Position numbers and translations under genes: made by a program | NCBI GenBank assembly: GCA_022578605.1 | Contig: MU394055.1 | Span: 996,902-1,060,901 of the forward strand | From: Camillea tinctor | Lineage: Eukaryota > Ascomycota > Sordariomycetes > Xylariales > Xylariaceae | Reading direction: 5' to 3' | Length of the DNA: 64,000 nucleotides | The notes under the pieces: generated by a model | What the model saw: the letters and a program-made list of their open reading frames with translations, nothing else | Databases searched by the model: none | What the model was told of the DNA's origin: nothing | Part shown: one piece after another, positions 1 to 11,505 of the stretch | Numbering within the stretch: the stretch's first letter is position 1 | How the letters are laid out: the number at the start of each line of letters is the position of its first letter

Positions 1-188
1 TCTTTCCTGCTAAAAGCAAGGAAAGCTAGAATAGATACTAATAAAGCTATCTCTATGAGACCTTTAGATGCCCTGGCTGCATTCCAGAGACGAGAACGCT
101 TCTCATAGTGACTAGAATTAAATCTGATGCTACCAGATTGTACTTCGTCATCGTCACTTGAACAGGGAATGTATTCAGCGGATGGCAT
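1..188 (-). CDS. UstYa/DUF3328-like protein, N-terminal part, cut by window edge
   Basis: The reading frame opens with ATG at 188 and runs off the left edge after about 62 codons. It gives a short acidic head (residues 9-13 are CSSDD) followed by a basic stretch and one hydrophobic segment at about residues 45-60 (GLIEIALLVSILAFLAF), then arginine and lysine. UstYa-family oxidases have this layout: a cytosolic head, one membrane anchor, then a domain with HxxHC motifs. The diagnostic motifs would lie outside the window, so the call rests on the anchor layout and on the clear UstYa-type gene divergently placed at 1524. It could be another single-pass protein. Confidence 0.42.
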   Translation of the reverse strand, partial: MPSAEYIPCSSDDDEVQSGSIRFNSSHYEKRSRLWNAARASKGLIEIALLVSILAFLAFSRK

Positions 189-1523
189 GGTAGAATATGA
201 GATGGAGTGAGAGGCGAGTTCATAGAACAAGGTAGAGGGAGATGAGTTTAGATTCCCACTTCTCAGTCTTCGTCTTCAAAGAAAACTGCTTGTAGGAAGG
301 GGATAGCTAGGTATTACCAAATATCGGGCTGATTACTCAACAATAGATAAAGTCCTAATAATCCTATAGAAAGCTTGTGTCTGAGAAGCATGTGAGTGGC
401 ACAAACACTGATCTACTGGGTTTGTATCATAGTGGTTGCTTATATCAATAGGATGTATTATGTAAGGCTATATCGTCAAGGAACATGGTTGAGGGAAAGA
501 CCCGTTTCTTGCATCTATGAGTGATAGTGCATATGAGACACGACAATTCGCTATACAAGGTTCTGTCCTTGCTAGGCGCGCCTCGATCCTACAGTATATC
601 GATCACTGTACGTGAATAAGACCTAAGGTAGTTGTATAAGCATGGGACTTACCCCATTGAATGATATCCCTGCCAAGCTTATGCTGTTCCCAAAGTCGGC
701 ACTCATCTGGATCTGTCATATTCCAGAAAGAGAGATCGGTGAGATTTTAGACGCGGATTTAAGGCTATAGCAATGAAATATGCCAACGACTAACACCTGC
801 AGCACCGTAAATCTAAAGCTTAGGTACTGATCATCACGACAACTGCCGAAACCTCTGCTTATAACTCTGACTGAGACATTAACGCCTGCAATTGCATCAT
901 CGTGGTTTATGTTGCTGCTTTAAGGAAATCCAGCTGTAACAAAACGGCGTGTCAATTCTTCAGTTTTATAACAGAATACGAAGATGCCATTTATTGGGCA
1001 GTGCTTTTTGCGATACTCGAGACGGGTGCATATGGTTGCCTTACGTAGGAACGGAAAAGGGGCTTGTGATATTGGCTAGGATTAATGTCAAGTGATACCA
1101 AAAGGATAGTCACTAACTGTTGAGGGATTTTCTGTGAGCATCCAATGTTAAGCAGTCAGGGTGAGTATCGAATAACAGAGTGAACGTGTGAAGAAACTGG
1201 ACGTCGGCAAGAAAGGTACAGCTGCAAGAAGTCCCCATTGACCGAGATCACCTCCGGTCCATACGAATTATAATAGTATAGCCGGTAGTTATAGTTAACA
1301 AGTACGCATATGGGTGGAACCACTAGCCAAAGCTGGCAAGTCTTTTCCATGCCCTTACCTTTGGACTCGTCTTCACCCAAGGTCTATTCGATGTAGTATG
1401 GACTCTTTACTATCCGCACTTTTGGTGTCTGTGGAATTTCTCTTCTTATCTAGCACTTGGTCGATTTTTTTACCTATCACCAAGAAAATCAAGCAGTTTC
1501 GTGAATCAACACCGGTTGTTAAT
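189..1523. other. Intergenic, between two divergent UstYa-like genes
   Basis: No convincing gene was found. I looked for a repeated peptide precursor with Lys-Arg processing sites and saw none. On the minus strand at about 684-750 there is a short open stretch starting with the peptide MTDPDECRLWEQHKLGRD and ending in a good GTAAGT donor (about 645-655), but no partner exon was recognised. Confidence 0.5.
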
Positions 1524-2450
1524 ATGTTTGACGTTTTGCGAAGTCGAACGAGCGATGCCAAGTTTCTTCCATGGTACAAGAAGCTTCCCGAAGATGAAGG
1601 GGAAGCTGACCAAGGCTATCCTGATGATGACCATGCTCTATTGAGAAGTCTTCATAAGCGTTTTTCTTTCAAGCTCATAGCTATATCTGGGCTTGGTCTT
1701 ACTTTATGTCTTTCTGGGCTGTATTTACTGTACAGTCAAGGCAAGAATAAAGTCCAATTTACCCCCGAACGTCAGTTTGTATTCCAAATCCTCTGATTCC
1801 ATTGCTGACAAGCCTCTACTTGTAGTCCGTACTACGCCGGTCGAGTTCGCAGCAGATCCACTTTTCATGGCTGAACCTTCACCGGAAAGTAATGCTGCCT
1901 GGGATAGTCTTATGCCAAGTACGCTTTCCAAGACGTTTATATGCACGTATACTAACTGTAAAAGGCGGTAGAGGGTTTGTCCTTGTCGAAAACCCAGAGG
2001 ATTACGGGTTAGGCCCCGGTGTTCCGACAGATGTAGGGCCGGATCGATATAGTATTTCTATGTTCCACCAGCTTCATTGTCTCGTGAGTCGCTAAATGAA
2101 AACATACTTACTAGTTGAGGCTAAACGGTTGGTTCTAGGGAATGATACGAGAGAGTTACTACGCGATGGTGCGCCAAGAGAGACCTGATATATATGGTCA
2201 GGAGCTTCTCTCCGACGAGGAACAGAAAGAAACCCAGAGAACGCACATCGGCCATTGCTTTGACTATATCAGACAAGCAATTATGTGTGCGGGAGATTTG
2301 ACCCTTGAAGGGCTTCTCAAGACCCCATCTGGGGAATTAGGCAGTAGCGTGGATGGCTGGGGAATTACGCACCAATGCCGAAGTTGGGATCAAGCTGTAA
2401 GTTGGACCCAGCAGCATAAGGCACCTCACAATCATACTGGTATTGCCTAG
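1524..2450 (+). CDS. UstYa-family (DUF3328) oxidase-like protein
   Basis: Exons 1524-1720, 1776-1918, 1965-2083 and 2139-2450 give 256 residues, the normal size for the family. An acidic cytosolic head is followed by one membrane segment at about 49-68 and then the catalytic-type region. Both family signatures are present: HQLHC at 148-152 and HIGHC at 189-193, with the usual C-terminal VDGWGITHQC. In ustiloxin, cyclochlorotine and related pathways, UstYa proteins catalyse oxidative cyclisation or hydroxylation of peptides. Introns 2 and 3 are well supported (TACTAAC branch site in intron 2, GTGAGT donor in intron 3). Intron 1 (GTATTT donor) is the least certain; it was chosen because it keeps the phase. 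The gene is divergent from the partial gene at 1-188. No precursor peptide is visible in the window, so its substrate is unknown. Confidence 0.82.
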
Positions 2451-2823
2451 TGCTCTCGTTCTTCGCGAGGAGGGATAACGAGTGAAACGAGAGTATAGAG
2501 GGGCAGGGTATTGGTGGAATGTGGCTGGGTTATGTAGCTAAATACCGTATAGGGGCTTTACCCTCTCATATATACAGTATCTGCGACATCAACATACCTA
2601 GTAACTACCTATACTGTTTTTAATACTTGCCTATCACGCTCAATCCTGGAAAATATTGCTTATATGCGGATAGCCCCTTTAATTGTGGAGCTATGCTTAT
2701 CCGTGAATGTTAAGTAAAGCTCTCTTTTCTTGGTGTGGTAAGGAACGGGGCTTTTTGACAAGAGCTGTTTCTGAATCTCTGACTTTCTTCACCGTGATAG
2801 CTATAATTACCATCAGAAGGTCA
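2451..2823. other. AT-rich intergenic stretch
   Basis: 3' flank of the UstYa-like gene and of the decayed protease gene. I see no gene or repeat in it. Confidence 0.4.
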
Positions 2824-3800
2824 TTAAAGGCCTCTAAAGTCTGCAACTGGCTCGAGCAGTTTTTCGGCAACCTGTTCTACAACTCTGAACTGCTCCTATT
2901 TTAGCTCTTTGATTTCAGATATTAAGGCATTCTTGATCATAGTATCTCTTAGTTGTTCCTCTTTTTCCTTAATCTGAGAGTCTAGGTTTTCCAGCCTTGC
3001 ACTCTCCACTTCGAATATGGACCACACGTGGACATACTGCCGCCAAGGTAGTAGAGATAGATGAACCGGTTTTGGGGCTATTCGTTAACTGGAATGGGTT
3101 GTCGCTACGCTCTTCGACTTCGTTTCCCGGTAGGCTGAACTCGATGTTAGTTATACCAGACTCTGTCCAGGTGCTCCCGTCAGTCTTCGAGGCACCACTC
3201 CGGAACAGCTACTCTTGTAGATCCGTTGAACAGCCAACGGGAAGGAATTGTTGTATCTCGTTGACGGACTTATCTCCGCTGTATGGTGCAGCGAGAAAAA
3301 AAAAAGAAGTTTCCCATTCTGCATGGTTTTGTTCAGGGGTTTGGCTAACCGGTCCATATGCTCCTTTCCCTCTTGGTTCCTCTTGATCGTCCATGGCATA
3401 GAGATGATATCGAAATCCCCTTCTGCAGCTGTATCAACCACCTACTCCTATCATTAACATATTGTGTCGCGCTAGAAGAAAGCTGAGTTCAATGAAGTGC
3501 AACTTACCCGATGTATTCTCTCCGTAAACTACTCGGATCACAGCACTATCCGCCGTAAACTCGACCAGTAAGTGTTTCATGTGTCAATTCTACGCATTGT
3601 CAATCAGTACTACTTTGACATTTCCGCAGAGTTCCTTTGGAATGTTGGCATCTTTCATCTCTATATTGAGATTTTTAATCTCACTATCGAAGCTGTCCAT
3701 CCTTTTCAGCCAATTGTGCAGCTGCGGCGGCCTACAGTTTACCGAATGCCTACTCATTTAAGTGGAATTGCCGAAAACAGAAGAACTGTTATTTCAACAT
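2824..3800 (-). pseudogene. Decayed subtilisin-like (S8) peptidase gene
   Basis: Minus-strand fragments line up in the order expected of fungal S8 domains found with STAND-type proteins. They are a WLKRMDSFDSEIKNL helix (about 3660-3710), VKVVLID where the catalytic Asp motif belongs (about 3600-3620), DFDIISMPWTI (about 3385-3415), an FSLPGNEVEE core strand (about 3105-3135), the catalytic-Ser type motif TGSSISTTLAA (about 3040-3072) and a charged C-terminal helix. The chain is broken. Stops follow the Asp motif, the usual GHGT histidine region is missing, a T-run on the coding strand (A-run at about 3296-3306) changes frame, a TAG lies near 3209-3211, and another TAG sits at 2896-2898. One good intron (GTAAGT donor) remains near 3450-3510. 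The 5' end is not defined and abuts the divergent STAND gene. The family call is by motif reading only. Confidence 0.62.
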
Positions 3801-3992
3801 ACAGTTACTATTTTGGGAATACGAACTAACCATTCCTGGGAGAGGAATGTAACTATTGCCAACATCAACAGGACTTCCATTAAGCCACAAGCCAAGTGTC
3901 GATAAAAATACATAAGATGAACTGTTGTTGCGGATGTTAATTGCCCTTCCGCAATTAGCCCATATATAGTACGCGACATCTCAGAACTTCAA

Positions 3993-6900
3993 ATGGCGGA
4001 TCCACATGAACCACGTCGACTTTTGAAGACCGTCCATGTGGGGAAATTACCTGTCCAAGCTGAGTATGACCTTTCAGCAAAGACCCGTCTCAGTTACGTC
4101 CACTTACTGCTGAATACTAAACGATATTTACTCATAGTGTGGTTGCAATACGCTTACATGATACCGACCCGGGTGAAATCGCGTGGTGGGAACAAGAATT
4201 TCCCAATATATTTCCCAATTATCGCATATCATTGTATACGTTTGATATTTGGAGCCAAACTCTTGGGATGTATACGGCCGAGCAGCTCCAACAGGAATCA
4301 GTGTTTCTTCTTAGTGCCCTGAATGAACTAAGAAAGGACAACTATAAGGCAGGTTCGATCTTGAATGGCTCTAAATATTACGGAGGTTAACCAGACAAAC
4401 TCACCATAGTGTCCAGTCATATTTGTGGCACAAGATATTGCTGGAATTCTGCTCAAAAAGGTGAGTATAACCTAATATTAACTCGGATTATAGTATTGTT
4501 GTTTATATAGAGTTGAAACTGATTTGTATTTTAGTCACTTTTGATGTGCTCTAAGCACCCCGAATTATATAGGAACATATGCAGCTACACGAAGGCCATG
4601 GTAAGTTTGAATCAAAGATCAAATATGGTTAGATCGTCGAAGGAAGATGGCTGATATGCAGCTAGGTTTTCATTTGCACTCCTCATGGAACTAGGTCCTC
4701 AAAGAAGCTGGAGTCAGCCTTGGCCCAGCTTGTCATCGCCAAAAAGCAGATACCAGAGGTCGAGGCATGGAAAGGACTTAGAGGACTTAGAGATTGGGTG
4801 ATTGGAACAAATGATGCTTTCCTCAAAACTAAGATGACTGTCTCAGCTCTAACCCTCAGTGCTATGTCTACGAATGTGGATGCGAATCCCAAAGTATGTA
4901 GAACGCTCTTTTGTGGTTTAAACGCTACGTGACAACTTGCGAATATAATACTAACACATAACCTGTATCCCAGGATTTTGAAGATTACAATTGCTCCATG
5001 TCAACACCTCTAGAACTTTTGTGGACAAGTGGAGCTCCGTTTGACCAAGTCGTGAGAACTATTCCTTGGAAAGAGTTAAATTTGGAAGGTCTTTTGCAGA
5101 ATTTTGGTCAGTAGACACGGCAACCTGTCATTCTTTTTGCCGGATTACTGACCTAAAGGCTCTGACACTATGCAGAGAGTGGGATCTTGGCATATGAATT
5201 ACGAAAGCTTCTGTCGTTGGCAATTCCGCAGTGCCTAAGTAAAGAACTCACCACTAGCAAAGGTCAAAAGGCAGTTACAGACCTTGATTCCTTTGAACAA
5301 TGGAACCAGAGCGAAGGTTTCAGAATCCTACTAATCCAGTCCCATGGCAACTTCGGATCGGTGATTGGCGATATCTTCGCCAATCTAGCAAAGCCGACGG
5401 CCGGATCTTTCTCTAGACGCCGCTTGCTATATTTCATGCTTGATACAACGGATTCACGGACTAGCTCTGTGGAGTCAATGCTCTTGACTTTGTTATGCCA
5501 GCTTGTCTATCACTGCCAGCACTTGGGTGAAGAGAAGACGATAAATGCCGCCCGAGAATGTTTCCAGGCCTTACCACCACATCAATTTTTGAAGACGGAG
5601 GATCTCTATATCCTCTTTATTGATATTCTCTTAGAGGTACAGGCCTCCAGGACACAACCGCCCGTTGCTATCGTAATTGGGGGGTTGGACAAAGTGCCTA
5701 AGTCAGGTAGTTGGTTTCTGGAAAAGCTGCAGTCAATTAGCCAAGACTGTGAGCTTGATATCAAAGTGATTGTCATATGTTCAGACCCACATTCCCTACT
5801 GAAGGATAACAGCAATATTTTGATATTGCAAGCAGGGGGTGGTCAAGTGGGTTGTGATAGTATCTGCAAAGGGCGACATTCGCAACCCCAAACGGAAGAA
5901 GAATCGCGTCCGAAGACTCAACCCAATGAAAGTTTCCATGTCAACGACACTACTCATATCCTAGATGATGAGTGTATTGCGCTTATTCACGATAGGCCTC
6001 AACTTTATAATCATCGGAAAGTTCTAGCTAAATTACGTCAATCGTGTCTCCCCGATCGGAAATTATCCCAGCTGACCCTCTCATGGCTCAAGGTTGCAGA
6101 CTTGCCACTTGTGGAGAACGCGATAAAGACATATCTCTCAACACTTCTTCCCGCATCCCTGAGAAATATTTCCGGCCAAATTCTATCGTCAATTACCTCA
6201 AGTGACCACCTATGGGCTTCATCAATCTTAGAGGTTCTCTTACACTCGTTCAGGCCACTAACAGTTTGGGAACTGGCCCTAATTGATTCTTCAAATCAAA
6301 ACAAGATGGTTTCTGTGTTTAATCTGTCGCAGAAGTTGGAATACGTCTTCAAGGGTTTGATAACAATTTGCCATGGCCATGTTCATCTCGCTCATCCCGG
6401 CCTTCGTGATCTTCTTATTACTGAGTATAGCACAGATATGGACCTTCATATCATTATCAAAGGGGAAGAAGAGGTTCATCAGCGTCTGGCTAGCTCTTGT
6501 ATTGCTTACCTTTTATCTCTGACGCCAGAAGAACTTGCCTCCGCAGAGCTTTCATCCTTGCAGAGCCGGGAAGACCTTCTTTATTACGCAACTACCCAGT
6601 GGCCTCTGCATGCTAGAAGGGCCAATCTGGATGAGCTAAAAAGCAGAATCCTCTTCCAGGACTTCCTACAGAATGACGGAAAGATCATAAGTCTTTGGGC
6701 TATGATATACATCTCTCTAGATCCTTTGACATTACCAAGCCCTCTTCATTCAGCATATACTGATCCTAATTCTGCACTCCCAATACTTGCTAAGTACGGT
6801 CTTCAATATCTCTTTTCCATAGTCAGGGAAGCGTTTCAGGACATTCCCTCTTCCAAAACGGAACAGTCCCGTGCTATTTCCGTAGCTTCAATAGTTGGGG

Positions 6901-9693
6901 ATGTCGAACTGACCACGAGTGTCTGCGGTATTATCCCCAGAGATGCCGCAGTCGATGTACCAATGCTCGTGGCGATAGAAAATGGGGAAACCGAAGTTCT
7001 CATATCTTCTGACGCGAAGGCGGACAATGAGGAAGCTCACATGAAATGCTTCCAAGTTCTTTGCCGTACAGCTTCCCTGGACAAAGCAGATATTGTGAAG
7101 CACATCCTCGACACAGAAACATATAATATGGACATCTGGGCTTCAGACACAAACGCAGTATCTAGACCACCTATATATTACGTTGCTCAACGAAATTGTA
7201 TCCGCACCGCGAAGATCCTCTTGAGCAACGAATTATGCACCCATCCAATTTTGCGGTCTTTGCTAGAATGGGAAAACAAGGAGATCATATGGAGATCAGT
7301 TTGTAAACTTGGCTCCACAGATATTCTAGGCATACTTCTTGACTCTAAGAGGATTGGCGTGAATATATCCAACGAGGCACAGGCTCACTATCACCGGATA
7401 GCTATCGATACTGCTATTAAACACGGCCGATTTAAGATCCTGGAGCTGTTGCTCCAATGGAACTTTCGTTTTAACAAGAAAGATATGATTGAAGGAGACA
7501 AAGTTTCACTTCAATTGGCAATTCGGTCAAAAAGGGGAAAATGTAGTTCTCGTCTGATAGAGAACCTAGGAAGTCATATAGGATCTGATGTGGCCTTAGT
7601 TACTGAAGCCATCAAAGCACAGAGTACGAACATTTGCGAGAAGCTCCTACAGCATATTAGTAGGCCAGTTCTGGACATCAATATCAGCAGCTACCTGAGT
7701 GACGCCATTGAAACCAGAAACCTTACCATGATCCAAATGATTTACAATCATGCAGAAGAGCGCGGGATGGAAAATACCTCTTCTATGACTGAAGCTCTGG
7801 AACATGTTGTGAGGCAACTTCTTCGCATGGAAGATGATTTCGACGAAGATATCATTTCGTGGGTTTATTCGAAAGCAGTGTACAGAAACAACCTTCGAAA
7901 CTTTCGGGTTTATAATCGAACCCCTTTGTTTTATGCAGCTTACAGAGGCTTCAGCTGGCTCTGTCGTGCCCTTGTCAAGGCTAACGTTGATGTGAATGAA
8001 ATCGGAGATTCCGACGAATGGTATCCAGTACATGGAGCATATGACAATGCAATTATTACACGAATTCTAGTTGAAGCTGGTGCCGATATCAATAAAAGGA
8101 CCCGTTCAGGGGCAACAGCGTTGGAACTAGCACTCAAACGGAATCATTCAGAAGTTGTGGAAGTTCTTCTAAAAGCCGGCCCATCCCAAGAAACTCTTAG
8201 GAATGGTTTTCAAAAGGCATTATGGGAAAGAAAGTATGGCATGGCAAACCGTATTCTGAGAGCCAACATAGAGCTGTGCTATCCAATGCCAAATGTGGAT
8301 AGATACCTCCTCCACAAGTTAGTGCTGATCGGGAATACAGAACTTGTCGAGTCGATACTTAAGTATGAGGTTGACTTGGAACTAACTCGGGGCCGGGGAG
8401 TAACGGCGTTGCAGTGCATAAAGAGAGAGACTGACGTGTCTATAACTCGAATGCTCATTAACCGCGGAGCAAACTTGGAAGGTTCCAAAAACTCGAGTAT
8501 TACGCCGTTACTTATGGCAGTTCTCGCTGGCAACCTCTCCGTCGCTAAACTTTTAGTTTCTAAGGGTGCAAAGGTCGACATTGATGATCCATGTTGGAAC
8601 CCACTTCACCAAGCATGCTGTTCTGCATCTATTGATATGGTCAAGTTTCTTCATCAAGAAGGGGCGGATGTGAACAAACCGCTGCAATCATCGAAGGGAA
8701 CGCCTTTACAAACAGCATGTTTGCGAAAATCCAGTCGGGAGAAAGACGAGATAATAAATTTCTTTCTACAAGATAACAATGTGAATTTGGAACAGAAATC
8801 AGCACGGTGGGGGAGTAATGTCGTTGGTTTGGCCTGCTTAACTTGCGAAACGACTATTGTTGGAAAGATGATTGATCGTCAGGCTAACATTACTGCTGAA
8901 GATCACTTAAAGAGGACAGCAATACATTTTGCCCTCTATCGAACACCAGACTACGTCCAACTTCTCTTGGATCATGGAGGAAGTCTAGATAGCGTTGATA
9001 TCATGGGAAGACATGCTCTTCACTACGCAGCTGCTAGCGGGCAGCTGGAAACTATCAAATTTGTTCTCAAGGAAAGGAAGGATCTCATAAATGGTGAAGA
9101 CTGCCATAAATGAACTCCCTTGATGTGGGCTTTGCGAGCAGGCCACTGGTGGAAGGTCGAGCCGAGTACTCACCTCGAAATTATCCAGACTCTAATTAAA
9201 GCGGGTGCGAGACGGGTGGTTGAGGGTATTGGTGTAGATCGAACTTGGACACCTCTGAGGCTTGCCATGTACTACAGTCTCTCAGAGGACATTTGTGACG
9301 AGCTCACCCCTAGACCAAATGACCTCGAAAACATTGAAAACAAAGCTTTCTGGCTTGTTGGTGGACGCAAAATCGGGAAACCATGCGAAGGTGGATTTTG
9401 CGATGCGTGTCTTCTAGTAAGTTCACTGATTATAGTTTGGCCTCCTCATATCTCTTGCTCATCGATCACAATAGATGCTATACGGATTATACTACAGGTG
9501 CGAAGAATGTGGAGAGGCTGGTTATTGCCTCTGCTTCAAGTGCTACATGTCCCGAGATATCGTACATCCCAATCACCGATTCTGTTCAAAGGGAACAGAG
9601 GAAGAACTGGAAAGTGAAGAGGAAGATGAAAATGATGATGAAACAGAGAACTGGGACGAAGATGATGACGACGATAGCAGTGTGGAGAACTGA
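3993..9693 (+). CDS. STAND-like protein: degenerate hydrolase, degenerate NACHT, ankyrin repeats, ZZ finger
   Basis: Exons 3993-4063, 4138-4348, 4410-4460, 4535-4600, 4666-4893, 4974-5106, 5176-9416 and 9475-9693 keep phase throughout; the 4349 intron has a GC donor. Residues about 24-210 follow the SesB/DUF676-like alpha/beta-hydrolase, but the GHSLGG elbow reads AQDIAG, with Asp103 where the nucleophile Ser belongs. Residues about 295-450 follow a NACHT NTPase: the P-loop position reads SHGNFGSV (309-316, no Lys) and the Walker B region AIVIGGLDKV (418-427). A winged-helix-like part ends in HLAHPGLRDLL. Ankyrin repeats run from about residue 1159 to 1600, and a ZZ-type zinc finger (CDAC...CEEC...C...HPNH) with an acidic tail ends the chain. 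An in-frame TGA at codon 1566 interrupts a 1739-codon frame. Such proteins normally sense and signal in heterokaryon incompatibility or defence. This one looks like a non-catalytic relative, a decaying gene, or two genes. Confidence 0.75.
9111..9113 (+). other. In-frame TGA inside an ankyrin repeat of the STAND-like gene
   Basis: The frame reads DCHK, TGA, then TPLMWALRAG, which is the consensus start of an ankyrin repeat. It stays open for 101 more codons and then splices into an intact ZZ finger. CGA (Arg) to TGA by one C-to-T change would explain it. A 48-nt intron at 9094-9141 (GTGAAG donor, CAG acceptor) would also remove the stop in frame, but it has a weak donor and would delete the repeat consensus. 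Confidence 0.7.
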
Positions 9694-9830
9694 AGAACTG
9701 AACTTAGTCCAAAGAAAATAAAGAGACTGTTTGTATGTGAACAAGTCACACTGCTCTATATGGTTACCAATAATAGACTGCCTTTTTATCTCGGAGCTTC
9801 CGTAGCAAAAGCTACCTATCATCACGACTA

Positions 9831-11505
9831 TCACGTGTCTAGGCTCCTAGGCGCCATCCTCCTCCAGACCTGTGCTTCATCAGCCCTGCCACTCTCCAGC
9901 AGCAGGGCCTCCAGCTTGTCGACGATATGTGCTATTTCGTGCGTAGGCTTCCCCAGATTAGTCGCGCAGGTGGCTGCCCTCCCCAGCCAGTGCGTGCTCT
10001 TCTCGGGCTCCCCCATGTTTTCGTATATCTTGGCGATATCCTCCATCGTGTACACGGCGCACTCATCTCTGAGAGTCATTTCTACCGGGAGCCCCTGCTT
10101 GTCCGCGTACCCGACGATACCCAGGCACACCGATAGGGCCTCGGCCCACGACCGCTTATCCATCAGTATGTGTTCGATCTGGCGCGCCACGCGGCGCGCT
10201 TGCAGCGATGTGGGTCCGTACGAAGAGTTCGCTATGTTGAGGGTCGTGCGCGCATGCTGCAGGGCGCTGTCGTACTTCTGGCTCCGCCGGAGGAAAGCAA
10301 CTCGTCGCATCTGCGCGGTGAGCGATAACTGGTGCGCTGGACCGAACGCTGAGCTTATGCCATCGATGAGGCAAGCGAGAGCCGTTTCTGTGACCCACAA
10401 ATCACCATTTTGGATGCGCAGTTCGCGTGCCAACATAGCGAGGGGGTGATTCCCGCCCAAAGAGGCTTCTGCTAGCTGGTACAGGAAACCCAAAAGACTA
10501 TTCCGCAGAGCTGGGTATATAGCGGTGTTAGAAGGCGACAATATTGTAAATAATCCGAGAATGTAGGCCCCTGCGTTGGATTTGATCTCCCCTGCTGCAG
10601 TATCGCATGCTTTCTGAATGACAGGCCAGGCTCTATCTGCCGAACCAACCTTCAGGTAATAAATGCCGTAGCCAAGGTGGTTCCAAAAGGGGCTATCTAG
10701 ACTGTTCAAGGAACGGTAGGTAGATTCGGAGGTGGTAAATGCTGAAACGGTCTTAAAAATAGACTCTGCTCTACTAAGTTGAGGACTATAGTTTATAGCT
10801 AGCAACGAAATTAGCATAGTTAGGGGAAACTTGAAGAGATCCTTACATCTACCTATTGTGGTTAATGAATTTTCATGATGACCTTTTGAGAATCTTATTT
10901 TGAACTCTCTAAGGTTTTCCGGACTCGAGTCGAATGGTTTGTTCAGGGATGTCAAAAACGATATATCGTTTGGGGTTGCCCATATGGTTGATACACCAGT
11001 GATGGGTTTCGAGTCGGTCGTTTCGTCATGCGCAGCCGGCTCAAGATCAAGGCGTTCCTCTGATACCGAAGAGTCTTTTTGTGCCTTAGTTCGGATATGT
11101 CGCTTGAGCTTCCTCCGGTTTCTAGCATCTAATATAATATCTGTAGAAGATGATGTTTCTCGGTCCATACTCGATATTTGATGAATTAACTGATCTTTCT
11201 GAGTTGATTTCCAGTTTTTGGTTACGTTCCATTTTCTAAACCGCTTTTTATACATTTGTGATCTACTTTCTATTATCAGTCTGGTGACACGTCTAATATG
11301 TATTACCGCCTCAAATTTTGGGAAAGTTAGGTATTACGCACGTGGCTTCAAATTTATGCTGAGCTTTCATCACCTCCCGGACCTCGTTAAGTGTCATCGA
11401 GTCTCTGATATAAAGCTTCTCGATAGTCTGTCGATGCTTTAGCCATTCTTTCTCCGAAGGACCTTCGATCTTTTTGAACTCTTCTTTCACTTCGGCGGCT
11501 AGCAT
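9831..11505 (-). CDS. Clr5-domain protein with helical repeat C-terminus
   Basis: Two exons, 11505-11342 and 11265-9831, give 532 residues; the 76-nt intron joins HKFEAT to RSQMYKKRF in phase. Residues about 18-75 match the Clr5 domain: EWLKHRQTIEKLYI, TLNEVREVMK, then QMYKKRFRKWNVTKNWK. This is a short helical, DNA-binding-like module common at the N-terminus of fungal proteins. A basic, Ser-rich linker follows. The C-terminal 350 residues are alpha-helical and resemble TPR-type repeats (for example SWAEALSVCLGIVGYADKQG and YTMEDIAKIYENMGEPEKS). The ATG at 11505 is chosen because upstream in-frame codons start only at a GTG. A TGACTCA word lies at 11716-11722, about 210 bases upstream. A regulator role is inferred from Clr5 only. 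Confidence 0.8.

Noticed and set aside
188..1523. RiPP precursor peptide between the UstYa genes
   Set aside because: No signal peptide, repeated core or Lys-Arg array was found on either strand.
9094..9141. 48-nt intron as the preferred model for the STAND gene
   Set aside because: The donor GTGAAG is weak, no branch site is visible and it would delete the ankyrin consensus TPLMWA; kept only as an alternative.
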